A stretch of DNA of 64,000 nucleotides from Nocardia sp. NBC_00565. Its GTDB lineage: Bacteria > Actinomycetota > Actinomycetes > Mycobacteriales > Mycobacteriaceae. The notes below the pieces were generated by a model. It saw only the letters and a program-made list of their open reading frames with translations. It did not search any database and was not told the origin of the DNA. Location of the stretch: assembly GCF_036345915.1 (NCBI RefSeq), contig NZ_CP107785.1, positions 8,308,001 to 8,372,000 of the forward strand. Reading direction: 5' to 3'. The position numbers and the translations under genes are program-made. Positions 26,015 through 34,058 of the stretch are shown here, piece after piece (the first letter of the stretch is position 1; each line of letters opens with the position of its first letter).

Positions 26015-26431
26015 GTCAACCAGGAGAGTGCGCTTACCCACGTCGGCAGCCGTGCGTCGCTGGACTCGACGCTCTTGCGGGCGGTGCCGCGTCCTGCATG
26101 CATACCCATCGGAGCAGTTGAACGCTGGACCACAGATGTCGTGCTGGAATGCAATGCCGCATTACCTGGCCTTCGATCGGGTGAGTGCACGGTCACCCGA
26201 TTTTGGATGGATTCGCCTCCAGATGAGAGTGTCACCACTTTCATCGCCCGACAACGACGTCGGCGGTGGTTCACAACGGCGTGGACCTGGAGACGTTTCC
26301 GGTCGGGTGACCGAGGGCTTCGGCGTAGCGGCGCACGGGTGCTGAACGCACAAGTCTCGTCCTGAAGTACTCCGCTGGATTCGTCATATACAGCATGGCG
26401 TTGAGTTTGGAGAACTGCTCGAAGGCGAGCT

Positions 26432-26671
26432 TTGAGTAGTGGTCGGACAGGATTTGCTGCGATGGTTTCCTCGGAGCCCAAGCATGCGAGTGCCTCGTCC
26501 AGAAAGGTTGACCTGGAATCGGGGTGGCTGGGTGATCGCGGACTTGCCGCTGGTGGAGGCGGAGTCGTGATTGGTGAGCCCGACGTGTTCGTCCGACTGG
26601 CGACTCCGGAGGAAGGCTGGCGGCTGCAGGATTACCTACCTTACGGCGCCCGAGGAGGCGATATGCCATGA
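26432..26671 (+). CDS. Hypothetical protein, possibly the first half of a split gene
   Basis: A 79-codon frame ending in VIGEPDVFVRLATPEEGWRLQDYLPYGARGGDMP. The last 40 residues have coding-like composition; the first part does not. It overlaps the next frame by ATGA, and the two read like consecutive parts of one protein. It lies in a scrambled region between duplicated genes and may be a remnant. I do not recognise a family. Confidence 0.35.
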   Translation: MSSGRTGFAAMVSSEPKHASASSRKVDLESGWLGDRGLAAGGGGVVIGEPDVFVRLATPEEGWRLQDYLPYGARGGDMP

Positions 26672-26889
26672 CTACGGAAGGATGGTTCCCATCCGAAGGT
26701 GATGTGCACCTGCGGATCTGGCTGGCCGACCTGGACTTCGACTTCACGGCCACTGCGGTGGCGGCCCGCAATCTGATCCACGATTGGGAGCGAAAGCATT
26801 GGTGCACAATCGAATTGATCCGCGACATCATCGAGTGCTCTCGGCTGCTGCCGCGCCTGCCGTGCGAGCGATTGTTCCTAGGGCCGTGA
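26668..26889 (+). CDS. Hypothetical protein, possibly the second half of a split gene
   Basis: A 73-residue product with GWFPSEGDVHLRIWLADLDFDF and IHDWERKHWCTIELI, good GC-rich codon use and a start overlapping the previous stop. It could be a small protein or the C-terminal part of a protein frameshifted near 26668. No function is suggested. The stretch from 26015 to 26431 upstream holds no convincing gene. Confidence 0.4.
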   Translation: MTTEGWFPSEGDVHLRIWLADLDFDFTATAVAARNLIHDWERKHWCTIELIRDIIECSRLLPRLPCERLFLGP

Positions 26890-26904
26890 CCAGCAGCGCC
26901 ATGC

Positions 26905-27124
26905 TTTGTCCGGATAGGTTGCTGTGGTAATCCGGGTGAGCGGCCGGGGTGGGACTCATTGCGACGACTGCTCGTTCGGCGATCACGGTCATGGTCTCGG
27001 CATGCACGACGATGCCATCGGTGTGCTCGATACGCTGTACCGGCTGTTCGAGAAGAATGCCGTAACCGAGTTCATCGGCCAGGGCGAGTGCGAAGCGTTG
27101 TGAACCTCCGACGAAGCGGCGCTC
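26905..27124 (-). pseudogene. Fragment of a flavin-containing amine oxidase
   Basis: Read on the minus strand from 27124, the frame gives ERRFVGGSQRFALALADELG, EQPVQRIEHTDGIVVHAE and TMTVIAERAVVAMSPTPAA. These match the central part of flavin monoamine oxidases, where the enzyme re-examines the FAD domain. Neither end of the gene is present. It abuts the truncated LysR copy, so a recombination joined the two. Confidence 0.65.
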
Positions 27125-27170
27125 CCGCGCGCCTCCGGAACTGGAGCGCAGCGCGATGAACCCGCATGTA

Positions 27171-27380
27171 TGCGTGCGGGACGAGTGCCTCGCCGACCGG
27201 CGTGAGTGTTACCTGCTGTCGATCCCTGGTGAAAAGTAATGTGCCCAAATGTCTTTCGAGTGCCCGAATCTGCTTGCTCAGTGCCGGCTGTGACAAATAG
27301 AGCCGTTCGGCCGCGTGCGTGAAACTGAGCTCTTCCGCGACAGCCAGGAAGTAGCGCAGATCCCTTCCGCGCACGTCCAT
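27171..27380 (-). pseudogene. Truncated LysR regulator (copy B)
   Basis: From the ATG at 27380 (MDVRGRDLRYF) about 70 residues match the intact LysR at 24595-25497 at roughly 86 percent identity, covering the whole helix-turn-helix. Similarity stops after GEALVPHA near 27171, where unrelated sequence begins, and the open frame continues to 27072. The effector domain is lost. If expressed, the fragment could still bind DNA. Confidence 0.85.
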
Positions 27381-27393
27381 AACCAATGGTTAT
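27379..27393. promoter_or_regulatory. LysR-type operator, copy B
   Basis: The same ATAACCAATGGTTAT as at 25496, overlapping the truncated LysR start and standing about 50 bases before the intact SDR. Since copy B has no full LysR, the LysR made from copy A could act here in trans. Confidence 0.6.
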
Positions 27394-27441
27394 CACGATT
27401 GCTCTTGGACAAACCCCGGAATCCGGTCGCACGCTGAAGAA

Positions 27442-28290
27442 ATGAACCAGATCTGGATTGTCACAGGCGCCAATTCCGGCTTCGGTCGGGCTATCACCGA
27501 GGCGGCCGTCGCTGCCGGGAACATTGTCGTCGCGGCCGCACGACGACCGGAAACCCTGGTCGATCTCGTCGCCGCCTACCCGGATCGGGTCGAAGCGCTG
27601 AGGCTCGACGTCACCGATCAGATCGCGATCGCGAACGCTGTCGCGGACATCGCAGCCCGCTATGGCCACATCGACGTCCTGGTCAACAATGCCGGGCGCA
27701 GCCATATCGGATCATTCGAGGAGACCTCCGACGCGGAATTGCGAGATCTGTTCGAACTGCACGTCTTCGGGCCTGCCGCGCTCGTCCGCGCCGTCCTGCC
27801 ACATATGCGCGCTCAACGATCGGGAGCAATCATCCAGGTCAGCAGCCTGCGAGGACAAACCTCCCGGGCCGGCTTCGCTGCGTACAGTGGCGGCAAGTTC
27901 GCCATCGAAGGCATGTCGGAAGCTCTCGCGAGGGAAGCCCGGCCGCTCGGCATCAAGGTGATGATCGTCGAACCGGGATCATTCCGCACCAGCCTGCCAG
28001 GCAACACCACGGTCAGCCCCGCATTGCCCGACTACACTGGCACAGTCGGCCGCATGCGCGCTGTCATCGCCGCAGGTGAAGGTGAACAGCCCGGCGACCC
28101 GGCCCGCGGCGCGGCCCTCGTGCTCACTGCCCTCGACGCCGACCGCACGCCACTGCGACTGGTGCTCGGCGCCGATGCCGTCGACGGTATCCTCGCGCAC
28201 CTCGACCAAGTCCGGGACGACATCGAAGCATGGGAGGACGCCTCCCGCGAGACCGGGTTCCGGCGCTCCCGAGTTCTGCAATTCGGATGA
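27442..28290 (+). CDS. Short-chain dehydrogenase/reductase (intact copy B)
   Basis: A 282-residue classical SDR: cofactor motif TGANSGFGRAI (about 8-18), VLVNNAGRS, catalytic Ser in IIQVSSLRGQ and Tyr-x3-Lys in YSGGKFAIEGM, then EPGSFRTSLPG. The Asn-Ser-Gly-Phe-Gly form is common in NAD(P)-dependent oxidoreductases of broad substrate range. The start at 27442 aligns with that of the decayed copy at 25558. It ends by overlapping a frame of unknown nature at 28287. Confidence 0.9.
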   Translation: MNQIWIVTGANSGFGRAITEAAVAAGNIVVAAARRPETLVDLVAAYPDRVEALRLDVTDQIAIANAVADIAARYGHIDVLVNNAGRSHIGSFEETSDAELRDLFELHVFGPAALVRAVLPHMRAQRSGAIIQVSSLRGQTSRAGFAAYSGGKFAIEGMSEALAREARPLGIKVMIVEPGSFRTSLPGNTTVSPALPDYTGTVGRMRAVIAAGEGEQPGDPARGAALVLTALDADRTPLRLVLGADAVDGILAHLDQVRDDIEAWEDASRETGFRRSRVLQFG

Positions 28291-28445
28291 CGCTCGACAA
28301 CGCCGACGAACTACTAGCGGTTTGGGATGGGCAACCAGCGCGCGGCTACGGCGGCACAGTTGACGTGGTGGCCGTCGCCCGCGAATGCGGCATACCGGTA
28401 ATCGTGATCTGGCCAGGGGGCAGACCAAGACTAGGCCGCAACTCC
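28287..28445 (+). pseudogene. Fragment of a conserved nucleotide-binding-like protein
   Basis: The start overlaps the SDR stop. The product begins MTLDNADELLAVWDGQPARG, then YGGTVDVVAVARECGIPVIV and WPGG. The run LLAVWDG-x-PARGYGGT-x-DVV resembles the C-terminal end of a family of small SLOG-like actinobacterial proteins, from memory. The N-terminal part is absent, and after about 28445 the frame loses coding character and runs into a repeat. It is probably a gene remnant; the 28446-28609 stretch shows nothing else. Confidence 0.4.
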
Positions 28446-28609
28446 CCAGACACCGAGAAAGAAGCCCGCAATGCGCTGGCCGAGGTCAGCTCGACGTGGC
28501 ACGCGGTACCTCGGTCCGTTCGACTAGAAAGCTCGCTTCAGCGCCGTAGGACGCGACGCAGACAGATCTCAGCAGCCCCTGTCTGGATTAGCCGCGCGTA
28601 TGACGGGGC

Positions 28610-28691
28610 GTGTTCGCGGCCGCCTCGGTCTCGCGTCCGAGCTGTGTTCGATCACCGCGCCTTCAGCGCGGACGCGAGACGGGCCGCGAAC
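28610..28691. repeat. Hairpin-forming intergenic repeat (copy 1), between SDR and otsA
   Basis: GTTCGCGGCC (28610-28619) pairs with GGCCGCGAAC (28682-28691), and TCTCGCGTCCG (28629-28639) pairs with CGGACGCGAGA (28669-28679), giving a long stem. The segment 28666-28719 is repeated with three or so changes at 53203-53256. Both copies lie between genes that converge, so a bidirectional terminator or REP-like element is likely. Confidence 0.6.
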
Positions 28692-28726
28692 GGGCCGCTC
28701 GTGAGACTCGCTCCGTGGTGGCGGGG

Positions 28727-30304
28727 TTAGCGGCGGGGTGCACGCGATTCGGGGTATACGTCGTCGTCGGTGAGGAGGGCGCTGCCCGCGACCTGGTCTT
28801 GGGCCAGCGCCTCCAGGAAGGAGCGCGCCCAGCGGTCCACATCGTGGGCGAGTACCTGGCGGCGCAGGGAGCGCATTCGGCGGCGGCGGGTGTCGCGGTC
28901 GTCCTCCAGTGCGTCGATGATGGCGTCCTTGACGCTGTTCAGATCGTGTGGGTTGCACAGGTAGGACTGGCGCAATTCGGCTGCGGCGCCGGTGAATTCG
29001 CTCAGCACCAAGGCGCCGTTGAGGCCGCTGTGACAGGCCACGTATTCCTTGGCGACCAGGTTCATGCCGTCGCGCAGCGGTGTGACCAGCATCACGTCGG
29101 CGGCCACGAAGAAGGCGATGAGTTCGTCGCGGGGGATCGGGCGGTGCAGGTAGTGCACGACCGGGTAGCCGACCCTGGCGAATTCGCCGTTGATCCGGCC
29201 GACCTGGCGCTCGATATCGCCGCGCATCTGGATATAGCTCTCCACCCGTTCGCGACTCGGGGTGGCCAGCTGCACCATTACGGTCTCGGCGGGATCCAGC
29301 CTGCCTTCGAGCAGCAGCTCCTCCAGTGCGGCCAAGCGGATGTCGATGCCCTTGGTGTAGTCCAAGCGGTCGACGCCGAGCAGGATGTTCTTCGGATTGC
29401 CCAGTTCCGCACGGATCTTCGCGGCACGTTCGCGGACCGAGCGGCGGCGCGAATGTTCGTCGAGTTCGGCCGAGGCGATCGAAATCGGGAATGCGCCGAC
29501 CCGCACCGTGCGGAAGCCGACCTGCACGACGCCGAGTTTCGAGCGCACGCCGACGGTGCCGCGCGAGGTGGGCTGACCGGCCAATCTGCGGGCCAGGTAG
29601 AGGAAGTTCTGCGCGCCGCCGGGCAGGTGGAAGCCGATCAGATCGGCGCCGAGCAGGCCCTCGATGATCTCGGTCCGCCACGGCATCTGCATGAACAGCT
29701 CGACCGGCGGGAACGGAATGTGCAGGAAGAACCCGATGGTGAGATCGGGGCGCAGCATCCGCAGCATCTTCGGCACCAGTTGCAGCTGGTAGTCCTGCAC
29801 CCAGACGGTCGCGCCCTCGGCCGCGACCTTCGCGGTGGCCTCGGCGAAACGCCGGTTCACCGTGACGTAGGCGGCCCACCAGGCGCGGTCGTAGACCGGG
29901 CGCACGATCACATCGTGGTAGAGCGGCCACAGCGTGCCGTTGGAGAAGCCCTCGTAGTAGTCGGCGACTTCGCCCGCGGTCAGCGTTACCGGATGCAGTT
30001 CGAGACCGTCTTCGATGATCGGGTCGATATCGACGTTCGGCACACCGGCCCAGCCGACCCACGAGCCCTTGTTATTGCGGAGTACCGGCTCGAGCGCGGT
30101 CACCAGACCGCCCGGACTGCGCTTCCAGCGGGTGGTGCCGTCGGGCAGTTTCTCCAGGTCGACCGGGAGCCGATTGGCGACGACAACGAAGCCGGAGCCC
30201 GCTCCGTCCGGTTCGGCCAAGGCGGAGGTGACCACCGTGGTGTTTGATTCGGGCGGAGTCTCTGGAAGGGCGTGGTCGGAGTCGTCGGACGGCTGTTCGG
30301 TCAT
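28727..30304 (-). CDS. otsA: Trehalose-6-phosphate synthase
   Basis: A 525-residue GT20 enzyme. Motifs include [60 protein letters not shown] and [14 protein letters not shown]. It makes trehalose 6-phosphate from a nucleotide glucose and glucose 6-phosphate; trehalose carries mycolates in these bacteria. The ATG at 30304 begins a disordered N-terminal region of about 35 residues. The gene lies 83 bases after the small conserved gene on the same strand, a pairing also seen next to otsA in M. tuberculosis. Confidence 0.93.
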   Translation of the reverse strand: MTEQPSDDSDHALPETPPESNTTVVTSALAEPDGAGSGFVVVANRLPVDLEKLPDGTTRWKRSPGGLVTALEPVLRNNKGSWVGWAGVPNVDIDPIIEDGLELHPVTLTAGEVADYYEGFSNGTLWPLYHDVIVRPVYDRAWWAAYVTVNRRFAEATAKVAAEGATVWVQDYQLQLVPKMLRMLRPDLTIGFFLHIPFPPVELFMQMPWRTEIIEGLLGADLIGFHLPGGAQNFLYLARRLAGQPTSRGTVGVRSKLGVVQVGFRTVRVGAFPISIASAELDEHSRRRSVRERAAKIRAELGNPKNILLGVDRLDYTKGIDIRLAALEELLLEGRLDPAETVMVQLATPSRERVESYIQMRGDIERQVGRINGEFARVGYPVVHYLHRPIPRDELIAFFVAADVMLVTPLRDGMNLVAKEYVACHSGLNGALVLSEFTGAAAELRQSYLCNPHDLNSVKDAIIDALEDDRDTRRRRMRSLRRQVLAHDVDRWARSFLEALAQDQVAGSALLTDDDVYPESRAPRR

Positions 30305-30387
30305 CTGGTGCCTCACGCATCCTTTGCGCGTCGCTGTTCCCGGTGAAGTTATCGGTTCAGTCGACGTCGCCGTTGACGTCGCGGTTG

Positions 30388-30558
30388 CTACTCTCCCCGC
30401 GTGCCGGGCCCGATACCCAGCATCGACAGCAGCATCCGGCATTCGTCGGCATCCTCCGCGTAGGCCGCGACAACACGCTGCGCCTGACGGGCGGTCTCGT
30501 CGGCGAGTGGTTCCAGATCGTCGTCCGCGATGTCGTTCGCGCTGCTCTTCGCGGCCAT
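30388..30558 (-). CDS. Small conserved protein upstream of otsA
   Basis: A 56-residue acidic helical protein containing [20 protein letters not shown] and [27 protein letters not shown] precedes the ATG at 30558, a strong ribosome-binding site. I recall a similar protein of about 54 residues beside otsA in M. tuberculosis (Rv3489), of unknown function. Conservation of the pair suggests a link to trehalose synthesis, which is inference. Confidence 0.7.
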   Translation of the reverse strand: MAAKSSANDIADDDLEPLADETARQAQRVVAAYAEDADECRMLLSMLGIGPGTRGE

Positions 30559-30744
30559 CTTGTTGTCCTCCCGGCTAGTACGCTCGTACGTGCGAATAGT
30601 CAATGGTATCTGGCCCCGGTGCAGGTATGCCGCCCCCGGATACGGGTGACCTCGGACACGTGCGCGGGCATACCCGTCGGCTATCCGCCGGAAACGCCGC
30701 CCTATACCGTGGGAACGCAGTACCAACTCCACGAAAGGGTCGAT

Positions 30745-31578
30745 ATGCCGCTGGCCACGGTGAACGGAATTTCGCTCAACTATCAGGTCAAGGGCGATCC
30801 TGCCAAGGGCACGGATGTGCGGGGCACGGCACCGCTGGTCGTCATGATCATGGGCACCGGCAGCCCGGGGCGGGTCTGGGAATTGCACCAGGTACCGGCG
30901 CTGGTCAAGGCGGGATATCGGGTCTGCACCTTCGATAACCGCGGCATCAAACCGTCCTTCGAGGCGGCCGGTGGCATGACCCTCGAACAGTTGGTCGGGG
31001 ACACCGCGGGACTTATCGAACTGCTCGCCGAGGGCCCCGCGCTGGTGGTCGGCACCTCGATGGGCGCACGGGTGGCTCAGGAACTCGCGCTGGCGCGTCC
31101 GCAACTTGTGCGCAAGGCCGTGTTCATGGCCGCGCACGGCCGCCTCGACCAGTTTCAGAAGACGCTCTCGCTCGGCGAGCACGAACTCGATGCCAGCGGA
31201 GTCAAGCTGCCCGCGAAGTACGAGGCGGCGATGACCGCGGTGATGAATATGTCGCCCGCGACCATGGCCGATCCGGCCGCGGCCCGCGACTGGCTCGATC
31301 TGTTCGAATTCACCGGCGGGCCGGTGACACCGGGCATTCGCGCGCAGCGCCGGATGGACCACGATTTCGACCGTGTGCAGGCCTATCGCGGCATCAGGGT
31401 GCCGTGCCTCGCGCTCGGATTCGCCGATGACCGGATGATTCCGCCATATCTGTCCAGGGAGGTTGCCGAGGCCATTCCCGGTGCGCGCTACCTGGAAGTT
31501 CCTGATGCGGGGCATTACGGTTATCTCGAGCGTCCAGAAGCCGTGAACAAGATCCTGCTCGATTTCTTCGCGGCCTGA
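30745..31578 (+). CDS. Alpha/beta hydrolase
   Basis: A 277-residue hydrolase. The nucleophile elbow is GTSMG (in VVGTSMGARVAQEL), the acid is in LGFADDRMI and the histidine in DAGHYGYLE. The start at 30745 (MPLATVNGISLNYQ) follows AAAGGG. Upstream open sequence lacks coding character. The fold fits enol-lactonase or haloperoxidase-like hydrolases, and the substrate cannot be told. The 126-bp gap to the MbtH-like gene contains no other gene. Confidence 0.85.
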   Translation: MPLATVNGISLNYQVKGDPAKGTDVRGTAPLVVMIMGTGSPGRVWELHQVPALVKAGYRVCTFDNRGIKPSFEAAGGMTLEQLVGDTAGLIELLAEGPALVVGTSMGARVAQELALARPQLVRKAVFMAAHGRLDQFQKTLSLGEHELDASGVKLPAKYEAAMTAVMNMSPATMADPAAARDWLDLFEFTGGPVTPGIRAQRRMDHDFDRVQAYRGIRVPCLALGFADDRMIPPYLSREVAEAIPGARYLEVPDAGHYGYLERPEAVNKILLDFFAA

Positions 31579-31703
31579 GGTAACTGCCAACACGTAACGT
31601 CTGCCTTGCTAGGGTCGACACAACGCTCGTGGAGAGCTTCCGGCGCTGTAACAGTGCTGGATGAGCCAAGGGCGATCCCGTACATGCGCCAGTATCCAGT
31701 GAG

Positions 31704-31952
31704 GTGAAATTGAGCACCAACCCCTTCGATGACGAAGACGGCCGCTTCTTCGTTCTGGTGAACGACGAGGAGCAGCATTCCCTGTGGCCCGCCTTTGCGG
31801 AGGTCCCGGCCGGATGGCGAGTCGTATTCGGCGAGGACAGCCGCGCTGCGTGCGTCGAGTACGTCGAGAAGAACTGGACCGATATGCGTCCGAAGAGCCT
31901 GCGTGACGCGATGGCCGCCGACGACGCGGCCCGTCAGGGCGCCCAGTCCTGA
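31704..31952 (+). CDS. MbtH-like protein (orphan)
   Basis: An 82-residue protein with the MbtH signature: [33 protein letters not shown] and [17 protein letters not shown], including the conserved tryptophans. MbtH proteins bind and activate adenylation domains of non-ribosomal peptide synthetases. No synthetase lies in the window, so it must act in trans. The GTG at 31704 gives MKLSTNPF; a TTG two codons later (MSTNPF) matches the usual family start, and the choice is open. Confidence 0.93.
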   Translation: MKLSTNPFDDEDGRFFVLVNDEEQHSLWPAFAEVPAGWRVVFGEDSRAACVEYVEKNWTDMRPKSLRDAMAADDAARQGAQS

Positions 31953-32080
31953 CCCGCGGTATCCGATACTGCGCCGGGGCTCACTGCTGAACCGCCACTG
32001 CGTGGCACCGTAAAGCCGGTGTCACGCAGCTGGCGTGCCCGGTTATGATTGGCACCGCTTTTCGAGTTAGACCCCCGTCC

Positions 32081-32155
32081 GCCTCCTTAGCTCAGTGGTA
32101 GAGCACTCGCCTTGTAAGCGAAAGGTCGTCAGTTCAATCCTGACAGGAGGCTCCA
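32081..32155 (+). tRNA. tRNA-Thr (anticodon TGT)
   Basis: A 75-nt cloverleaf: acceptor GCCTCCT pairs with AGGAGGC, the D-arm contains AGCTCAGTGGTAGAGC, the anticodon loop CTTGTAA is closed by CGC/GCG and gives anticodon TGT, and the T-arm GTCAGTTCAATCCTGAC is complete. The 3' CCA is encoded. A near copy of its 3' end follows, then a terminator hairpin. Confidence 0.95.
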
Positions 32156-32161
32156 GTCGAG

Positions 32162-32178
32162 CCTGACAGGGGGCTCCA
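32162..32178 (+). repeat. Duplicated 3' end of tRNA-Thr
   Basis: CCTGACAGGGGGCTCCA matches the tRNA 3' terminus at 32139-32155 at 16 of 17 positions, 23 bases downstream. Integrating elements often target tRNA 3' ends and leave such copies. No integrase lies nearby, so this is a scar, a slippage product or an unoccupied attachment site. Confidence 0.55.
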
Positions 32179-32185
32179 CCACAAG

Positions 32186-32227
32186 AGGGTGGTCGGTGCG
32201 CATGATTGCGTGCCGACCACCCTTTTT
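32186..32227. terminator. Intrinsic terminator between tRNA-Thr and the HIT gene
   Basis: AGGGTGGTCGGTGCGCA (32186-32202), loop TGAT, then TGCGTGCCGACCACCCT followed by a T run to 32227. The 17-bp stem has two G-U pairs. It can end the tRNA transcript on the plus strand and, with A-rich sequence opposite, may also stop the converging HIT gene. Confidence 0.85.
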
Positions 32228-32238
32228 GGTCGACCTGC

Positions 32239-32664
32239 TCAGTCCGGGACGTTGGCTCCGTAGCCCAGTTCGCGCAGGGCTTTCTTGATTTTGGCTTGGG
32301 CCTCGTCGAGGGATTCCGGGGTGGGGTTGGGGTCGGCGCCGGAGATGTCGAAGTTGCCCATGGTGAATGCCGGGAAGACGTGCAGGTGCAGGTGTGGCAC
32401 CTCGAGGCCGGCGATCAGCAGGCCCGCGCGGGGTGCGTCCCAGGCCTCGCGCACTGCTCGGCCGATCTTCTGGGCGACGCCGTTGAGGCGCGCGAAGGTG
32501 TCGGGGTCGATGTCCTGCCACTGGTCGATTTCCTTGCGGGGGACCACGAGGGTGTGGCCGGGGGTGACCGGGGCGATGGTGAGGAATCCGACGAATTCAT
32601 CGTCTTCCCAGACGAATCGGCCTGGCAGTTGGCCCGCGATGATCGCGCTGAAAACGGAAGGCAT
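32239..32664 (-). CDS. HIT family nucleotide hydrolase
   Basis: A 141-residue protein with the histidine triad HLHLHVF and the N-terminal pattern [20 protein letters not shown]. The length fits the Hint/HIT branch that hydrolyses nucleoside phosphoramidates. The ATG at 32664 is the natural start; the frame upstream is not coding. A second, distinct HIT protein is encoded at 41285. The gene runs against tRNA-Thr and shares its terminator. Confidence 0.88.
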   Translation of the reverse strand: MPSVFSAIIAGQLPGRFVWEDDEFVGFLTIAPVTPGHTLVVPRKEIDQWQDIDPDTFARLNGVAQKIGRAVREAWDAPRAGLLIAGLEVPHLHLHVFPAFTMGNFDISGADPNPTPESLDEAQAKIKKALRELGYGANVPD

Positions 32665-32739
32665 GCACCGGAGGCTACTCGGCCGGCGGTTCGGGTTGGT
32701 GTTGACGCCGCCGCCGTCTCCGCCGCACCCGCTGGCTTG

Positions 32740-32916
32740 CGCACGCACCGCCAACTGCACCGTCGCGATGCCGCGCGGGCATTGCGGATCGACATCCCGA
32801 ACGGCATCGACGAATCGGGATTCGTCACCATCGGCAGTATCGACCAGTGGTCGAGATCTGCGGCGATGGGCCAGAAGTCGTTGGTGGCGTGGGGCTTTCG
32901 CGGTCAGGCGACGTAA
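32740..32916 (+). pseudogene. Remnant of an alpha/beta hydrolase N-terminus
   Basis: The plus-strand frame reads [23 protein letters not shown] at its core (residues shown run 32784-32852), which resembles the start of proline-iminopeptidase-like hydrolases just before the oxyanion HGGP motif. That motif does not follow, and the frame stops at 32916. The 239-bp gap between the HIT and PH-domain genes otherwise has no gene. Confidence 0.4.
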
Positions 32917-33278
32917 TGCGACAGGATGCTCTGCACCTCGTAGATATCGACCTGACGGTTGAACCGCTTCTGCACCGGCTCGTCGCTGCCCGAGATCCAG
33001 ATGCAGAGTTCGGCATCCAGATCGAAGGTGCCCGCGGTTTCCACCGAGAAGTGCGTGATCGCCCGGTAGGGGATGCTGTGATAGCTCACCTTCCGGCCGG
33101 TGACGCCCTGCTTGTCGACCAGGACGAGGCGGCGGTTGGTGAACAGGATCGCGTCGCGCACAAGCAGATACGCGGCGTAGATCTGTTCGCCGTTGCCCAT
33201 CAGCCTCGCGTATTCCTCTTGTGCCTTGCCGGGCTCGATGCGCCCGGCATTGCCCATCAGTCCGTCGATAAGACCCAT
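32904..33278 (-). CDS. Bacterial PH-domain protein (YvbH type)
   Basis: A 124-residue protein matching the bacterial PH domain family PF08000: [35 protein letters not shown] and a final helix VQSILSHYV. The ATG at 33278 is preferred over a GTG three codons upstream because GAAGGAC stands ten bases before it. These proteins are thought to assemble into rings or bind membranes; the role here is unknown. Confidence 0.82.
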   Translation of the reverse strand: MGLIDGLMGNAGRIEPGKAQEEYARLMGNGEQIYAAYLLVRDAILFTNRRLVLVDKQGVTGRKVSYHSIPYRAITHFSVETAGTFDLDAELCIWISGSDEPVQKRFNRQVDIYEVQSILSHYVA

Positions 33279-33329
33279 CGTCAGCACGTCCTTCGGGTGC
33301 GGTGGGGTCGGCGCTCGCGCCCCCTGTCA

Positions 33330-33971
33330 TCAATCATCCACGCGCGGACCGCCGGTGGCCGATAACGCGCTGATTGATGTGTCGGTACCGCTCAGGCCGG
33401 CACAGATGAGATCGACGATGCGCTCGGGCAGTGTGTCGTCGATCGGCTCGTGGGTCAGCAGGACTCGCATGTGCAGTGGGGCGATGACGGTTTCCAGCAC
33501 CAGGCGGGCATCGGTGGCCCGCGGTAATTCTCGCCGCTGAATGCCGCGCTCGATGATGACAGCCGCGAGTTGCAGACGCGATTCCCAGAACTTCCGGCGC
33601 GCCGCCGCGATCGTTTCGTCATCGACGTGCACTGCCGCCGCGCGGGTGAAGGTCGCGCCCGCGGGATGTGTCAGATATGTGGCAACCGACCGGGCCAACT
33701 CGATGAGATCGCCGCGCACCGATCCGGTGTCGGGCACGGGGATGACCGCACCGCTGGTGGCCAGCAGCGCATCGACGATGAGGTTCTCCCGAGTGCGCCA
33801 GCGGCGGTAGATCGACGTCTCGTGAACTCCGGCCTTCGTCGCGACCTCGGCGACGCTGAAATGGTCCGGACCTCGTTCCAGCAACACGGTCACCGCGGCA
33901 TCGACGACCGCTTGGCGCACGCGCGCACTGCGCCCGCCGGTCCGTCGGGACCGATGTGATGGTTCAGTCAC
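33330..33971 (-). CDS. TetR family transcriptional regulator
   Basis: A 213-residue repressor with a TetR DNA-binding domain at about 17-65 ([20 protein letters not shown]) and a C-terminal domain of the type in LICAGLSGT. It is divergent from the hydrolase gene at 34059. A perfect 20-bp palindrome 11 bases before its start, and a weaker copy by the hydrolase start, are probable operators, so it likely represses both itself and the hydrolase. Confidence 0.88.
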   Translation of the reverse strand: MTEPSHRSRRTGGRSARVRQAVVDAAVTVLLERGPDHFSVAEVATKAGVHETSIYRRWRTRENLIVDALLATSGAVIPVPDTGSVRGDLIELARSVATYLTHPAGATFTRAAAVHVDDETIAAARRKFWESRLQLAAVIIERGIQRRELPRATDARLVLETVIAPLHMRVLLTHEPIDDTLPERIVDLICAGLSGTDTSISALSATGGPRVDD

Positions 33972-33982
33972 GAATCCACCTT

Positions 33983-34002
33983 AACGCAAGATATCTTGCG
34001 TT
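33983..34002. promoter_or_regulatory. TetR operator, perfect palindrome
   Basis: AACGCAAGATATCTTGCGTT is a perfect 20-bp palindrome in the 87-bp gap between the divergent TetR and hydrolase genes. Length and symmetry are typical of TetR operators. Confidence 0.8.
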
Positions 34003-34027
34003 TTGATCCCGCGAGGCTTACCGTCTT

Positions 34028-34047
34028 ATCGCAATACCTCTTGCGTT
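34028..34047. promoter_or_regulatory. Second, imperfect TetR operator
   Basis: ATCGCAATACCTCTTGCGTT repeats the outer arms of the palindrome at 33983 with changes in the left half. It lies directly before the AAGGAG of the hydrolase gene, where bound repressor would block that promoter or early transcription. Confidence 0.6.
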
Positions 34048-34058
34048 AAGGAGTGCTG

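Noticed and set aside
28569..30062. A 497-codon minus-strand frame overlapping otsA
   Set aside because: It reads the same strand as otsA in another frame and is very rich in Arg and Pro, as expected of an out-of-frame reading.
31704..31952. Start of a siderophore or other peptide synthetase cluster
   Set aside because: No adenylation, condensation or carrier domain is encoded within the window; only the MbtH-like gene is present.
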